Source of the DNA: Microvirga ossetica
GTDB lineage: Bacteria; Pseudomonadota; Alphaproteobacteria; Rhizobiales; Beijerinckiaceae
Direction of reading: 5' to 3'
Assembly: GCF_002741015.1 (NCBI RefSeq)
Contig: NZ_CP016617.1
Span: 496,001-560,000, forward strand
DNA: 64,000 nucleotides
Position numbers and translations under genes: made by a program. Below, in pieces: positions 26,677-34,536 of the stretch (the first letter of the stretch is position 1; each line of letters begins with the position of its first letter). The notes under the pieces are model-generated. The model was not told the origin of the DNA. It worked only from the letters and a program-made list of their open reading frames with translations, and made no database searches.

Positions 26677-26960
26677 TCACGGCCACCGACAGGAGATCTC
26701 ACGGCGAAACTGCCGGACAGCTTCGGCACCGACGCGTTCGCCTTGCCATCGCTCGATGGTTTTGGGAATCACCTCCGGGTCGGCCTCGATCGCATCGCGG
26801 ATAATGCGGGCGTTGTGAATGTGCTTACGCAATAGACCGAGCTCGGCCGGGCCGGGCAATTGTTCCCACCGGAAACAATTGGATTGCCCGCCTTTTTGAT
26901 CTCGCCGCGCTCCTGGGCGGCGTCATACTCGTCGGCGATGTCATCCACATCGCTTGCCGC
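26677..26960 (-). pseudogene. ParB/phage-type regulator fragment, frameshifted
   Basis: Minus-strand text reads DVDDIADEYDAAQERGEIKKAG, then after a frame change near 26865 continues AELGLLRKHIHNARIIRDAI. This matches a segment common in phage and plasmid ParB-like proteins of Hyphomicrobiales, where DEYDAAQERGE precedes a helix-turn-helix containing RKxxHxARxIRDA. Both ends are missing. Confidence 0.5.
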
Positions 26961-27434
26961 GTTGGGCGAGCGGACTGGTGGATGACCAGTCCGCCATTCG
27001 TCTTGTGGCGATCAATAACAAGAGGTTGTCAGCATCGAACAAGTCCGTGCCCCAAGGCCATCTCTATATCAGTTCCATGAGTCGAGCAGAGGCAGCCTCG
27101 AGAGCGCGCCCTGCTCTTGCTTACGATTGCACGGGCGCTGCGCCGGGTATCAGAAGCTAGAGCATCGAACGCAAAATTGGAATCCACGCCTGCGATGCAT
27201 CCGATGCGCCTCCGCTTGTCGAGTCCGGGAACGAGCCCCCGAGCGTTCCAGGTGATACAGGGCACTGTCCCTCGTAGGTCTATGACCGTAGCGGAAAGAC
27301 GTTCGCATCGTCCGGAACCTTCCCCGTAGCGGTACCTCCGAGAGGCGCACAAAAGCCACACAGAAGGGGCAAGCGTTAGCTAAGCCATTGCGAATCAAAA
27401 ACGGACAAGAACGTCAGGCGTGAGAGAGGGTATC
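26961..27434. other. Intergenic region
   Basis: About 470 bases with no supported gene. Open frames on both strands are short and carry no motif that I know. Confidence 0.4.
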
Positions 27435-28244
27435 GTGAAGTCGGATCTTCAACTGGCCGCCCGATCGGAGGCGAGCGACTGCGCCTATAACCTGTTCATC
27501 AACAAGCAGCGGCCCGAGATCCTCTGTGCCGTGCCGGAGGACCGTCCGATCCCGAGTTTCATCAGCTCGGAGCAGTGGACTTACGCGGGTCCGCTTCGCC
27601 CCCAAGATGCTCGCCTAGCGGGCTTCAACGATAAGGCAGCCGCTGCCGGCGTACGGTTTAGCGGCTTTTACCTGTTTCAGGTCACGGCCGCGCAAGGAAA
27701 GGCGGGGCCTCAAGGACAAAGCGTTGGGGCCAGGCCAGATTCCCTGCCTGAGCCCGAGGCACGTGTGAGCGTTCGCGAGCATGTTCGGAAAGCCTTGCTG
27801 CGCCTCCTGGCCAGGCACAGCAGGCCTGACCAGGTGATCGCCTTCCTCAGTCGCCCCACAGCAGACCAGAAATCCGCCGAGGCGCGCTATGCCGACCTTC
27901 TCGCGGCTCTCCCCTTTGCGGTCTACACGACTGATGCAACAGGACGTATCACCTTCTACAACGAGGCTGCCGTGGCCCTGTGGGGACGGCGTCCGGTGCT
28001 GGGGCGGGACCGCTGGTGCGGCTCGTGGCACATTTACACGCTCAATGGTGCTCCGCTGCCGCATGACTGCTGCCCGATGGCGGTGGCGATCCGCGAGGAC
28101 AGGGAGGTTCGGGGCGTAACGGCCATTGCAGAGCGGCCCGACGGCACTCGGGTTAAGTTCCGGCCACTGCCCACACCCTTGCATGACGCCAATGACAATC
28201 TTGTGGGTGCCGTCAATGTGCTGCTCGATCTCGGAGCGGCGTAA
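27435..28244 (+). CDS. PAS domain protein without a visible output domain
   Basis: A 269-residue protein from GTG 27435, which follows gagaggg; a GTG five codons upstream is the alternative. The first 90 residues contain the distinctive YNLFINKQRPEILCAVPEDR segment and are of unknown function. Residues about 100-130 are basic and helical. Residues about 150-268 form a PAS fold (RYADLLAALPFAVYTTDATG, ITFYNEAAVALWGRRP, then a C-terminal PAC-like VKFRPLPTPLHDANDNLVG). The protein stops right after the PAS fold, where a kinase or cyclase domain often follows, so it may be a stand-alone sensor or a truncated one. Confidence 0.7.
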   Translation: MKSDLQLAARSEASDCAYNLFINKQRPEILCAVPEDRPIPSFISSEQWTYAGPLRPQDARLAGFNDKAAAAGVRFSGFYLFQVTAAQGKAGPQGQSVGARPDSLPEPEARVSVREHVRKALLRLLARHSRPDQVIAFLSRPTADQKSAEARYADLLAALPFAVYTTDATGRITFYNEAAVALWGRRPVLGRDRWCGSWHIYTLNGAPLPHDCCPMAVAIREDREVRGVTAIAERPDGTRVKFRPLPTPLHDANDNLVGAVNVLLDLGAA

Positions 28245-28325
28245 ACCTCGCCGGATCAGACACCTCCTGAAGTGTTCTTCGCACATCCGTCCTCGCGATA
28301 GACGCATCGAGCCGTCCAGCCCCCT

Positions 28326-28830
28326 CCAGGACGCCGATGCGGCCGGATACGCCAAGACGCTGTGCGATCTCATCTACCTTGGCGATCTGCTCCGGTCCGA
28401 GGCGGGGACCGCACGAAGGACAAGGGCCGCAGAGCCCGCGCCCGGCGCAGGAGGGCGGCGCAAACGCTCCTGGCAGCCCTGGAGCAGGACTTCGACGCGC
28501 ACGGCGCGGCGACCTTCGCCACCTTGCGGACCCAGAAGCCATAGGCTTGGGCAAGGCTGCTGAGCGAGGTCTGCCAGTTCAGGCTGCTGCCCAAGACGCC
28601 CAAGCCTGCCCCCCAGCGTGAGCTGGGCGCCCTGCGCATGAAGGCCCTCATCGGGGAGATGCAGGCCCCGCCGACCCTCGACCTGGACGACCCGGCCCTG
28701 CCGCCCCATCGGGTGGAGGATCACCTTCGGGTCACGGCGGAGGTTGGGGCCGACGCCATCGGGACCATGAGCCTGGAGGAGCTGCTGCAGCACTTCGACG
28801 ATGTCATGGCCTTGTGGGTCTGGCGCTGGC
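28326..28830 (+). other. Degenerate coding region
   Basis: Plus-strand text in different frames (LLAALEQDFDAHGAATFATL, then LGALRMKALIGEMQAPPTLD and MSLEELLQHFDDVMALW) reads like one former gene of helical character with frame changes near 28540. Family not recognised; a phage terminase small subunit or a similar DNA-binding protein is only a guess. The remaining bases from 28245 hold no gene. Confidence 0.35.
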
Positions 28831-28900
28831 TCGGAGCGGGTCGGGACGGGCGCAGCATCTTCGGCCGCCTAGCCCCTGTTTCCCGCGAACGAGCCAGCCT

Positions 28901-29354
28901 TTAGCGAAACCAATTCCGCCACGACCACTCGCACGCGACACCGTCCCCGTCGGCGTCAAGGTGGGAAGCATAGCCCGGTTGCCCTCGATGCAACGGAGCG
29001 GCTCCAGCGGCGCGGGCGTCAGTGCAACTGCGGAAGGAGCCGTAGCTTCTGACCTGTGTGATCGAGGGTGACGAGCCGAACGACAGTAACGGATCCAGCG
29101 CCTCGACGTAGGAGAACACAGCCCATATGACCGCAGCACTTCCAACTGCGACGAGGCCGGGCTGAACCAAGCATCGCATAAGGCGCTCCCGCCTTTGTTT
29201 GCCGCCTTTGCTGCTGCCTCTCTTGCTCTTGCTGCTGCTTGATCTGCTCATGACAACGACGGGTGAATTCCCGGTACCGGCGAAACTCCTCGTAGGCGGC
29301 AAGGGTGCTCTGGTCATCCAGGTCTTCGGGCTCACCCCAAGGGCGTTTTTTCAT
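28901..29354 (-). pseudogene. Excalibur calcium-binding domain protein, frameshifted
   Basis: ATG 29354 (MKKRPWGEPEDLDD) overlaps the stop of the upstream gene as TGATG. A Gln-rich coiled region (HEQIKQQQEQERQQQRR) follows. Near 29195 a one-base shift is needed to continue into a transmembrane helix (PGLVAVGSAAVIWAVFSYV) and a C-terminal Excalibur motif (PLHRGQPGYASHLDADGDG, VACE). Excalibur domains resemble the DxDxDG calcium loop and occur on secreted or surface proteins. As it stands the gene would make only the N-terminal part. Confidence 0.7.
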
Positions 29355-29581
29355 CAGCGAAGTAGCCCCGGAAATGTGAGCGGAAGCACCCAACAAGCGA
29401 CAAAAGACCCGAACGCGACTAGCGCAACAACCACCGCAAACCGGCCTTGGCTCATCCTCCGGCGTCGTCTCATCGCCCGTTCATAATCACGCCATATCGC
29501 CGCAAACCGCCGCCTCAAGCGGTCTGCCTGATAATCGGGATCGCGGGCCCGGGAAAAGCGAACGAATGGGACGTGGCTCAT
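29354..29581 (-). CDS. Small single-pass membrane protein
   Basis: A 75-residue protein with a very basic N-terminal half (RLRRRFAAIWRDYERAMRRR) and one membrane helix near the C terminus (FAVVVALVAFGSFVACWVL). ATG 29581 is preferred over an in-frame TTG three codons earlier. Its TGA overlaps the ATG of the Excalibur gene (TGATG), so the two are probably translated together. The family is unknown. Confidence 0.6.
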   Translation of the reverse strand: MSHVPFVRFSRARDPDYQADRLRRRFAAIWRDYERAMRRRRRMSQGRFAVVVALVAFGSFVACWVLPLTFPGLLR

Positions 29582-29686
29582 AATTGCCAAGCTTAATGAG
29601 TACCGATAGTTCTCGCAAGTAATTGCCGACGCGCTAAGGCGACCACTTTTACTGCATGGTCACCGCGGCGTCCATACGGCGCGGCG

Positions 29687-29748
29687 AAGACTTTCCGAAA
29701 CCTTCCAATCGCGTTCCATACTGGACGTTATGTGAAATTCGCGGCGCG
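29687..29748 (+). repeat. Dispersed intergenic repeat, copy 4
   Basis: Reads actttccgaaaccttccaa, cgttccatactgg, gttatgtgaaattcgcgg. It matches the copy at 5536-5590 over about 50 bases. Confidence 0.7.
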
Positions 29749-29758
29749 GGTTTTGAGC

Positions 29759-29902
29759 CTACGTTCCGGCGATTAGAACCGCCACGCCAAACAGCCATAT
29801 TGCACCAAACAAACCCAGCCACCTGAGCAGATGAGCCAACCTGTCGGTCGTTGGAGACGGCCGATGGTGGTCGAGCCAGTCGTCGAAATCATCATCGCTC
29901 AT
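29759..29902 (-). CDS. Very small membrane protein (47 residues)
   Basis: ATG 29902 opens MSDDDFDDWLDHHRPSPTTD, an acidic cytosolic head, followed by one hydrophobic helix (LLRWLGLFGAIWLFGVAVLI) and a stop at 29759. The codons fit the local style, and the acidic-head plus helix design is typical of small membrane proteins. The ribosome binding site is weak. The family is unknown. Confidence 0.5.
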   Translation of the reverse strand: MSDDDFDDWLDHHRPSPTTDRLAHLLRWLGLFGAIWLFGVAVLIAGT

Positions 29903-30005
29903 GGGTAAATCAATCCCGGTTTATTTCGCACGTCCATGAATAGAAAAGGTTGGTAGGGGCTGAAACGACCGCACTGCGCGGGTGTGCTTTCATTGTCATC
30001 CCGAC

Positions 30006-30200
30006 CTACCCGAGGTCTTCCGGCGGGGAGCCGTCGGCGTGAGCCTTGCGCTCCTCGTCCTGCGCGAGTTGCTCAAGGTGCTCGGCTGTCTCAAGCAGTT
30101 GCTCGCGGGCCTCGTCGATCGTGATCTTCTCGACAATGGTCCGGATTTCCTGCGCCTTCCGGCGATAGTCGGCAGCTTTCTTAAGGCGATCGGCAGACAT
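30006..30200 (-). CDS. Small helical protein, hypothetical
   Basis: A 64-residue, highly charged, helical protein (RLKKAADYRRKAQEIRTIVE, AREQLLETAEHLEQLAQDEE) that probably forms a helical hairpin or coiled coil. It starts nine bases after the DUF6894 stop on the same strand, so the two form an operon. Similar small proteins are widespread next to DUF6894 genes in Hyphomicrobiales; function unknown. Confidence 0.75.
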   Translation of the reverse strand: MSADRLKKAADYRRKAQEIRTIVEKITIDEAREQLLETAEHLEQLAQDEERKAHADGSPPEDLG

Positions 30201-30209
30201 GGTTGATCG

Positions 30210-30476
30210 TCACATGCGCAATGGGGGCATCAGCGCCTCGTGGTCGACCCGGATCGAGACCATCACGGTGAGGACAGCCCTTCGCTGCTCATCCTTCACT
30301 TCGACCCGAATGGCCTCAGAGGTTGCACCCTGCACCTGGAGCAATCGGTTCCGCGTCAGTTCACCCGCGCCGCGCCTGGCCTCGATCTCGGCCGCGTGAA
30401 GGCTGTCGATCTCGTAGCCAGCCTCATCGTGGCTGGAAGCTGAGCCAACGGAGTAGTCGAAATAGAAGCGCGGCAT
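30210..30476 (-). CDS. DUF6894 family protein
   Basis: An 88-residue protein starting MPRFYFDYSVG. The N-terminal MPRxxFD, the DEAGYEIDSLHAAEIEA segment and the C-terminal strand (RAVLTVMVSIRVD) fit DUF6894, a short alpha/beta family frequent in Methylobacteriaceae and Bradyrhizobiaceae with no known function. Its first codons and upstream region lie in the 354-bp duplicated block. A more distant relative is at 35930-36286. It is followed by the small helical protein gene. Confidence 0.8.
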   Translation of the reverse strand: MPRFYFDYSVGSASSHDEAGYEIDSLHAAEIEARRGAGELTRNRLLQVQGATSEAIRVEVKDEQRRAVLTVMVSIRVDHEALMPPLRM

Positions 30477-30744
30477 CCGCGATATGAACCAGTAAGAGAA
30501 AATAAGTTCGTCATCGAAAGGGCATCCCGTCCGCCTGCTGGCGCTCTGGATCGGCTCCTTGCAGGCGGACGGATGCGGCACCGGTACTGCCCCGTGTGCA
30601 CCGACAGGACGAGGTCTTAGCGGAAAAGCATCCACCCGCCTTGCTGTTCTACGCCAATGACTTGTTCGGTTGGAGCCAGACCGACTGCGCCAGGCCCGTT
30701 CCATCCTGGGTGTTCTGCGAAATCCACGGTCCGTTTCGCACGAG
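30391..30744. repeat. 354-bp duplicated block, copy B
   Basis: Same orientation as 6013-6366 and identical to it apart from three bases near the left end. It spans the start of the intact DUF6894 gene and its upstream region to 30744. Confidence 0.9.
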
Positions 30745-30876
30745 GGGTGGTCTGGGCCTATCACGACGATGTTATAAACCGTGGACGTGGACACCCCATA
30801 TCGGCCCAGGTCTCGCCTTGGAACAGCCTGGATTGGCTCGCTGCAATGGAAAGTCGGCTCAGGTTGCGGATGACCC

Positions 30877-31248
30877 ATGGATTGGGATGAACCTTTTCCT
30901 CTGAACGCCGTTCCGCCTCGCGTGAGAAAGACGATCCTCAGCGAGTTCAAGGCGCGCTGTCCCAGCATCCGGGAGGTTGCCCAGACCCCGGACAGCTACT
31001 GGCTCGCAACACCCAACATCGGCCCGACCATCCTCGAGCAGATCCGCAGGGTCACCGATGCCGCGCTCGAGCAGACGGCCAGTCCCTCACGCCCTCGGCT
31101 GACCGATGCCGAACTCCTGGACTGCCTGGAGCGGCTGCAAGACGAACTCCGATGGCTCCAAGACCGGATGGAGGCAAAGCTGTTCAAGACGGCAAGGCGC
31201 AGACCGAACCGCCAGGAGGCTTCGCAGCACGCAGGCCACGACGCCTGA
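30877..31248 (+). CDS. Hypothetical protein with a helix-hairpin-helix-like motif
   Basis: A 123-residue protein. The segment YWLATPNIGPTILEQIRRVT resembles the helix-hairpin-helix at the C terminus of RNA polymerase alpha and similar DNA-binding folds, and the region ELLDCLERLQDELRWLQDRM forms a coiled coil. A basic tail follows. ATG 30877 is the start, with a weak upstream site. It converges on the Crp/Fnr gene, whose stop lies 28 bases beyond. It may be a small DNA-binding or polymerase-associated protein; this is inferred from the motif only. Confidence 0.6.
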   Translation: MDWDEPFPLNAVPPRVRKTILSEFKARCPSIREVAQTPDSYWLATPNIGPTILEQIRRVTDAALEQTASPSRPRLTDAELLDCLERLQDELRWLQDRMEAKLFKTARRRPNRQEASQHAGHDA

Positions 31249-31276
31249 TCCCTTCCATCTCGGTCCTTATCGGAAA

Positions 31277-32032
31277 TCATGATCGATCAGGGATGGGTTC
31301 TCCAGACGGGGTCTGTGCTGCGTCAGCGCCGGGCAGCAGACGCTGGTACAGGCGCCGGATCTTGTCGTAACATTCGCAGGTGGTCTCTTCGAGCCCGGCT
31401 CGATCGAGCACGATGATGCCGCCGCGCCTCTGCCGGATCAGCCCGGCCGTCTGCAGCGTGCGGGTCACCACACTGACGGTCGAGCGTTGCACCCCCAGCA
31501 TCTCGGCCAAAAACTCGTGCGTCAGGGGCAAGACCTCCTGATCGGCCTGATCTTGGGCCATAAGGATCCACCGGCAGCAGCGCGCCTCGACCGGATGAAC
31601 GGCGTTGCAGCTGAGGATTTGAAACGTCTGAGCCAGCAGGACCTCGCCGTAGCGCTGGAGCAACTGTCGCAGCTTGGGGCGGGCCGTCCTGACCTCCTCC
31701 AGGCGCTCGGTCGGGATGCGCGAGGCGGTGCCGGCGATCTGCACGATGTAGCGGCCGAAGGCTTCCCGCGTCACGAGAGCACGACCCAGAACGCCGCCAC
31801 GCCCGAACAACGCCACCTCGACGGTGCCGCCATCCTCCATCATGTTCACGAGCGACACGACGGCAAAGTGCGGGAAATAGGCATAGCGGAGAGGATCGCC
31901 GGGTTCATAGAGCACCTGTCCGCGCGACAGATCCACGAGCTCAAGGTGCGGCTCAAGGGCGGCAAAGTCCGCCGCCTCCAGACTGGCCAGGAGCCAGTTT
32001 GTGCGATGGTCCGCGTTCATAAGCTTAGCCAT
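31277..32032 (-). CDS. Crp/Fnr family transcriptional regulator
   Basis: A 251-residue regulator. The N-terminal cyclic-nucleotide-binding fold is visible (LVDLSRGQVLYEPGDPLRYA, FPHFAVVSLVNMMEDGGTV) without the cysteines of an FNR cluster. The C-terminal winged helix-turn-helix reads EFLAEMLGVQRSTVSVVTRT, then LQTAGLIRQRRGGIIVLDRA, the usual recognition helix and wing. It belongs to the Crp/Fnr branch common in Hyphomicrobiales with no proven effector. ATG 32032 is chosen; ATG 32020 is possible. A TCACA-N7-TGTGA site lies upstream. A deleted second copy is at 6553-6840. Confidence 0.88.
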   Translation of the reverse strand: MAKLMNADHRTNWLLASLEAADFAALEPHLELVDLSRGQVLYEPGDPLRYAYFPHFAVVSLVNMMEDGGTVEVALFGRGGVLGRALVTREAFGRYIVQIAGTASRIPTERLEEVRTARPKLRQLLQRYGEVLLAQTFQILSCNAVHPVEARCCRWILMAQDQADQEVLPLTHEFLAEMLGVQRSTVSVVTRTLQTAGLIRQRRGGIIVLDRAGLEETTCECYDKIRRLYQRLLPGADAAQTPSGEPIPDRS

Positions 32033-32078
32033 GGCGATCGGAATACTCCGCCCTGACAACGCAGAGCGGTACGTGTTG

Positions 32079-32095
32079 TCACAGTCTATTTGTGA
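32079..32095. promoter_or_regulatory. Palindromic site upstream of the Crp/Fnr gene
   Basis: tcaca, seven bases, tgtga, 47 bases before the Crp/Fnr start codon. It resembles half sites recognised by Crp family proteins but with the arms inverted relative to the E. coli TGTGA-N6-TCACA site. Autoregulation is an inference. The left arm is kept in the decayed copy near 6727. Confidence 0.4.
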
Positions 32096-32224
32096 GGTAT
32101 CCGACAGACAGGGCAGGCGGACCAGCGTACAGAGGCGACACCGATACTGTTTTACCCCTACGGATCGGACCTTCGCGTCCCCTTGAGAAGAGAGGGCGCT
32201 TACTTTTTGCCTGGATCGGAAAGC

Positions 32225-32273
32225 GCATTCCATACTGACCATTATGCGAAGTTCACGGACGATCTTCCCGTGC
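32225..32273 (+). repeat. Dispersed intergenic repeat, copy 5
   Basis: Reads gcattccatactgacc, attatgcgaagttcacgga, cgatcttcccgtgca. It lies between the Crp/Fnr upstream region and the TauE remnant. Confidence 0.65.
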
Positions 32274-32318
32274 ATGTGCGAGGCTGTTTTCAGGATCATT
32301 TTCGCGTAGTTCTAGGAC

Positions 32319-32936
32319 ATGCCCGAAGACGCAATCCATGTTCCACGCAATCTCCCGATGGCCTTTGGTGGTGGGGCTGTCATTGGCGCCCTTGGCGGCC
32401 TGATCGGCCTTGGTGGGGCTGAGTTCCGCCTGCCGCTACTCATCGGGCTGTTCCGCTTCGCGGCGCTCGAAGCGGTGATCATGAACAAGGCCACGAGCCT
32501 CGTCGTGGTTGCCTCCGCTCTGCCGTTCCGGGCTGGGACGGTATCCTTCGGGTTAATCGCAGCCCACTGGCCCATCGTGCTGAACCTGTTAGCGGGAGCC
32601 TTCTAGGCGCTTGGATTGGCGCCGGATGGGCGACACGCCTGAAATCGGAGACCCTCTACCGGGTGATCGCGGTCCTCCTGGTCGCCATCGCAGGGGTGCT
32701 GGTGTTCGGCCATGACGCCAGCGCCGGCCAGGCCCTGCTCGTTGGGGCGGCGCAGCTCGTTGCTGGCATTGTCGCCGGGTTCGTGATCGGCATTGTTGCC
32801 TCCCTGCTCGGCGTGGCCGGGGGCGAGTTGCTCATTCCAACGCTGGTGTTGTTGTTCGGAGCCGACATCAAGCTTGCTGGAAGTCTATCCCTCGCCGTGA
32901 GCCTGCCGACCATGCTCGTGGGGTTTACCCGCCGAG
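32319..32936 (+). pseudogene. TauE/SafE family membrane exporter, frameshifted and truncated
   Basis: From ATG 32319 the frame gives FGGGAVIGALGGLIGLGGAE, the glycine-rich first repeat of TauE/SafE sulfite or organosulfur exporters, then NKATSLVVVASALPF. Near 32602 a one-base loss ends the frame; another frame continues as GAWIGAGWATRLKSETLYRV and on to GVAGGELLIPTLVLLFGADI in the second repeat. The gene stops matching at about 32933 (MLVGFTR), where it meets a truncated cyclase gene on the other strand. It cannot make a full transporter. Confidence 0.82.
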
Positions 32937-33151
32937 CAGATCGCCACCTCGGACCATGACATCGCCGACGTGAATTCCGATCCGAAACTGAAGGCGTCTA
33001 TCCTCCGGTGTGTCTTGGGCTACCTGAGCAATGGCGTCCTGCACGGCACCGGCACATTGGACGGCATCAACGGCACTCGGGAACTCGGCCAAGACACTGT
33101 CGCCTGCCGTGTTGGCGATCCGGCCTGCTCCGGGTGGAACCAAGGATGGCT
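32934..33151 (-). pseudogene. Class III adenylate/guanylate cyclase fragment
   Basis: Minus-strand text reads ANTAGDSVLAEFPSAVDAVQ, then RLQFRIGIHVGDVMVRGGDLLG, a diagnostic internal part of the class III catalytic domain. The upstream part with the first metal-binding Asp and the downstream ATP-binding part are both missing. It abuts the TauE remnant at 32934 and the sigma factor gene at 33152. Confidence 0.8.
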
Positions 33152-33859
33152 TCACATGGAAGCTACGGCGTTCGAGTGCTGGAGGGCGGCTTGCATCAGC
33201 CGATCCGGTCCGAGATCGTGCCGGTTCTCCATCTGCAACATCGCGGCAAGCTGGGTGCGAGCCCGGTTCACCCGGCTCTTGATCGTGCCTTCCGCGACAC
33301 CGCAGCGAGCCGCCACATCCGCATAGGTCTCGCCGTGCTCAGTCACCAGAAGGAGAGCCTCGCGCTGCTCCAGCGGCAAGCGCACCAAAGCCCGTTGAAC
33401 GTCGTCCAGAAACATCCTGAATTCCTGCTCGGGTTGCACCATCAGGCGTTGGGCGAAGCTGCTGTCCGGGTCCTCGACCTCCCGTCTGTACTTACGATGC
33501 TCTGAGTAGAAGCTGTTGCGCAGGATCGTGAACAGCCACGCCTCCAGATTGGTGTCGTGCTGGAAGTAATCCAGGTTTGCCCAAGCCCGCAGGAGGGTAC
33601 TCTGCACGAGGTCATCACTCCGGACCGGATCGCGGGTCAGAGACAGCGCAAAGGCTCGCAGGTGGGGGAGACAGGCGGGAAGGCGGTCGCGCATGTATTT
33701 TGAGCGACGGCCCGCGCGGACCTCCTCAACAAGGGCAAGATGCTGCGCATGTGAGGGCGGATGGATGTGATGGAGCCGCGCCAGCTTGCGCCGTGCCGAC
33801 CGGCTGCGCTCTGTCTCCTTGAGCGCGGGATGGCTGTGTTGGCGGGCGGCGGTGGTCAT
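33152..33859 (-). CDS. RNA polymerase sigma factor, ECF type
   Basis: A 235-residue sigma factor. An extended basic N terminus of about 60 residues precedes region 2 (LPACLPHLRAFALSLTRDPV, SDDLVQSTLLRAWANLDYF) and region 4 (LPLEQREALLLVTEHGETYA, DVAARCGVAEGTIKSRVNRA). Region 3 is absent, as in ECF sigma factors. The style fits the group of Hyphomicrobiales sigma factors related to EcfG-type stress regulators, but the usual NepR and PhyR neighbours are missing, so the group is uncertain. ATG 33859 is the start; no anti-sigma gene is visible. Confidence 0.87.
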   Translation of the reverse strand: MTTAARQHSHPALKETERSRSARRKLARLHHIHPPSHAQHLALVEEVRAGRRSKYMRDRLPACLPHLRAFALSLTRDPVRSDDLVQSTLLRAWANLDYFQHDTNLEAWLFTILRNSFYSEHRKYRREVEDPDSSFAQRLMVQPEQEFRMFLDDVQRALVRLPLEQREALLLVTEHGETYADVAARCGVAEGTIKSRVNRARTQLAAMLQMENRHDLGPDRLMQAALQHSNAVASM

Positions 33860-34015
33860 GGCGTCGCTTCACCTTGGCTACCGCTTCACCATACACCTAC
33901 GGTTGCCGTGCGACCAGCCCATTCGCTCGTGAAGCTGGCTTCTGCGGACTGCTTGACCCCTTGCCGGGGCAAGCGCACCATGCCTGTCACCTAGCCTCGG
34001 CTTTTGGAGCCTGTC

Positions 34016-34471
34016 ATGGCTGAACAAGATGATGTCGCCTTGATCCGCCGCTGGTTCCAGAAGCTCCAACTCTGCATCCAGGCGGTGGATTTCGTCGGTT
34101 CCCGCCCGCTCTTCGCCGACGACATCGTCACGTTTGGGACCTTCGCAGCCTTCACTGTTGGGCGCGAGGCAACCGAGCAAGAGCAGTGGAGTCACGTCTG
34201 GAGCCATATCGACCAGTTCCGCTGGCGTTTGGACGATCTGCGGACCATCATCTCAGCCGACCGCCTCACGGCGGTCGGCATGGCGGTGTTCGAGTCCACC
34301 GGCTACTCTGAGAGCGGCAAAGCGTTTGATCGGCCCGGACGAGCGACGGTGGTGCTCGGGCGGCAGGCTGCGGGCGGGGAGTGGATCGCCCGGCACACGC
34401 ATGTGTCGCTGTTCCCAGGCACCCCCTCACGCTCCTTCGGCACCAAGCGGGAGCATCCGCCTGCGTTGTAG
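34016..34471 (+). CDS. SnoaL-like / NTF2-fold protein
   Basis: A 151-residue protein of the SnoaL-like (DUF4440-type) NTF2 fold: an N-terminal helix pair (LIRRWFQKLQLCIQAVDFVG), the LFADDIVTFGT strand, and C-terminal strands with a conserved RATVVLGR and WIARHTHVSLFPG. Such proteins act as small enzymes or ligand-binding dimers, and the substrate cannot be told. ATG 34016 follows tggag. The next gene on the strand is the ArsC-like gene, 65 bases on. Confidence 0.8.
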   Translation: MAEQDDVALIRRWFQKLQLCIQAVDFVGSRPLFADDIVTFGTFAAFTVGREATEQEQWSHVWSHIDQFRWRLDDLRTIISADRLTAVGMAVFESTGYSESGKAFDRPGRATVVLGRQAAGGEWIARHTHVSLFPGTPSRSFGTKREHPPAL

Positions 34472-34536
34472 CAGAGCCAACCCAGCCGACCGGAGCACGG
34501 GGCTGAGTTGCAATTTCTGGCACGGGGAGGTCACCC

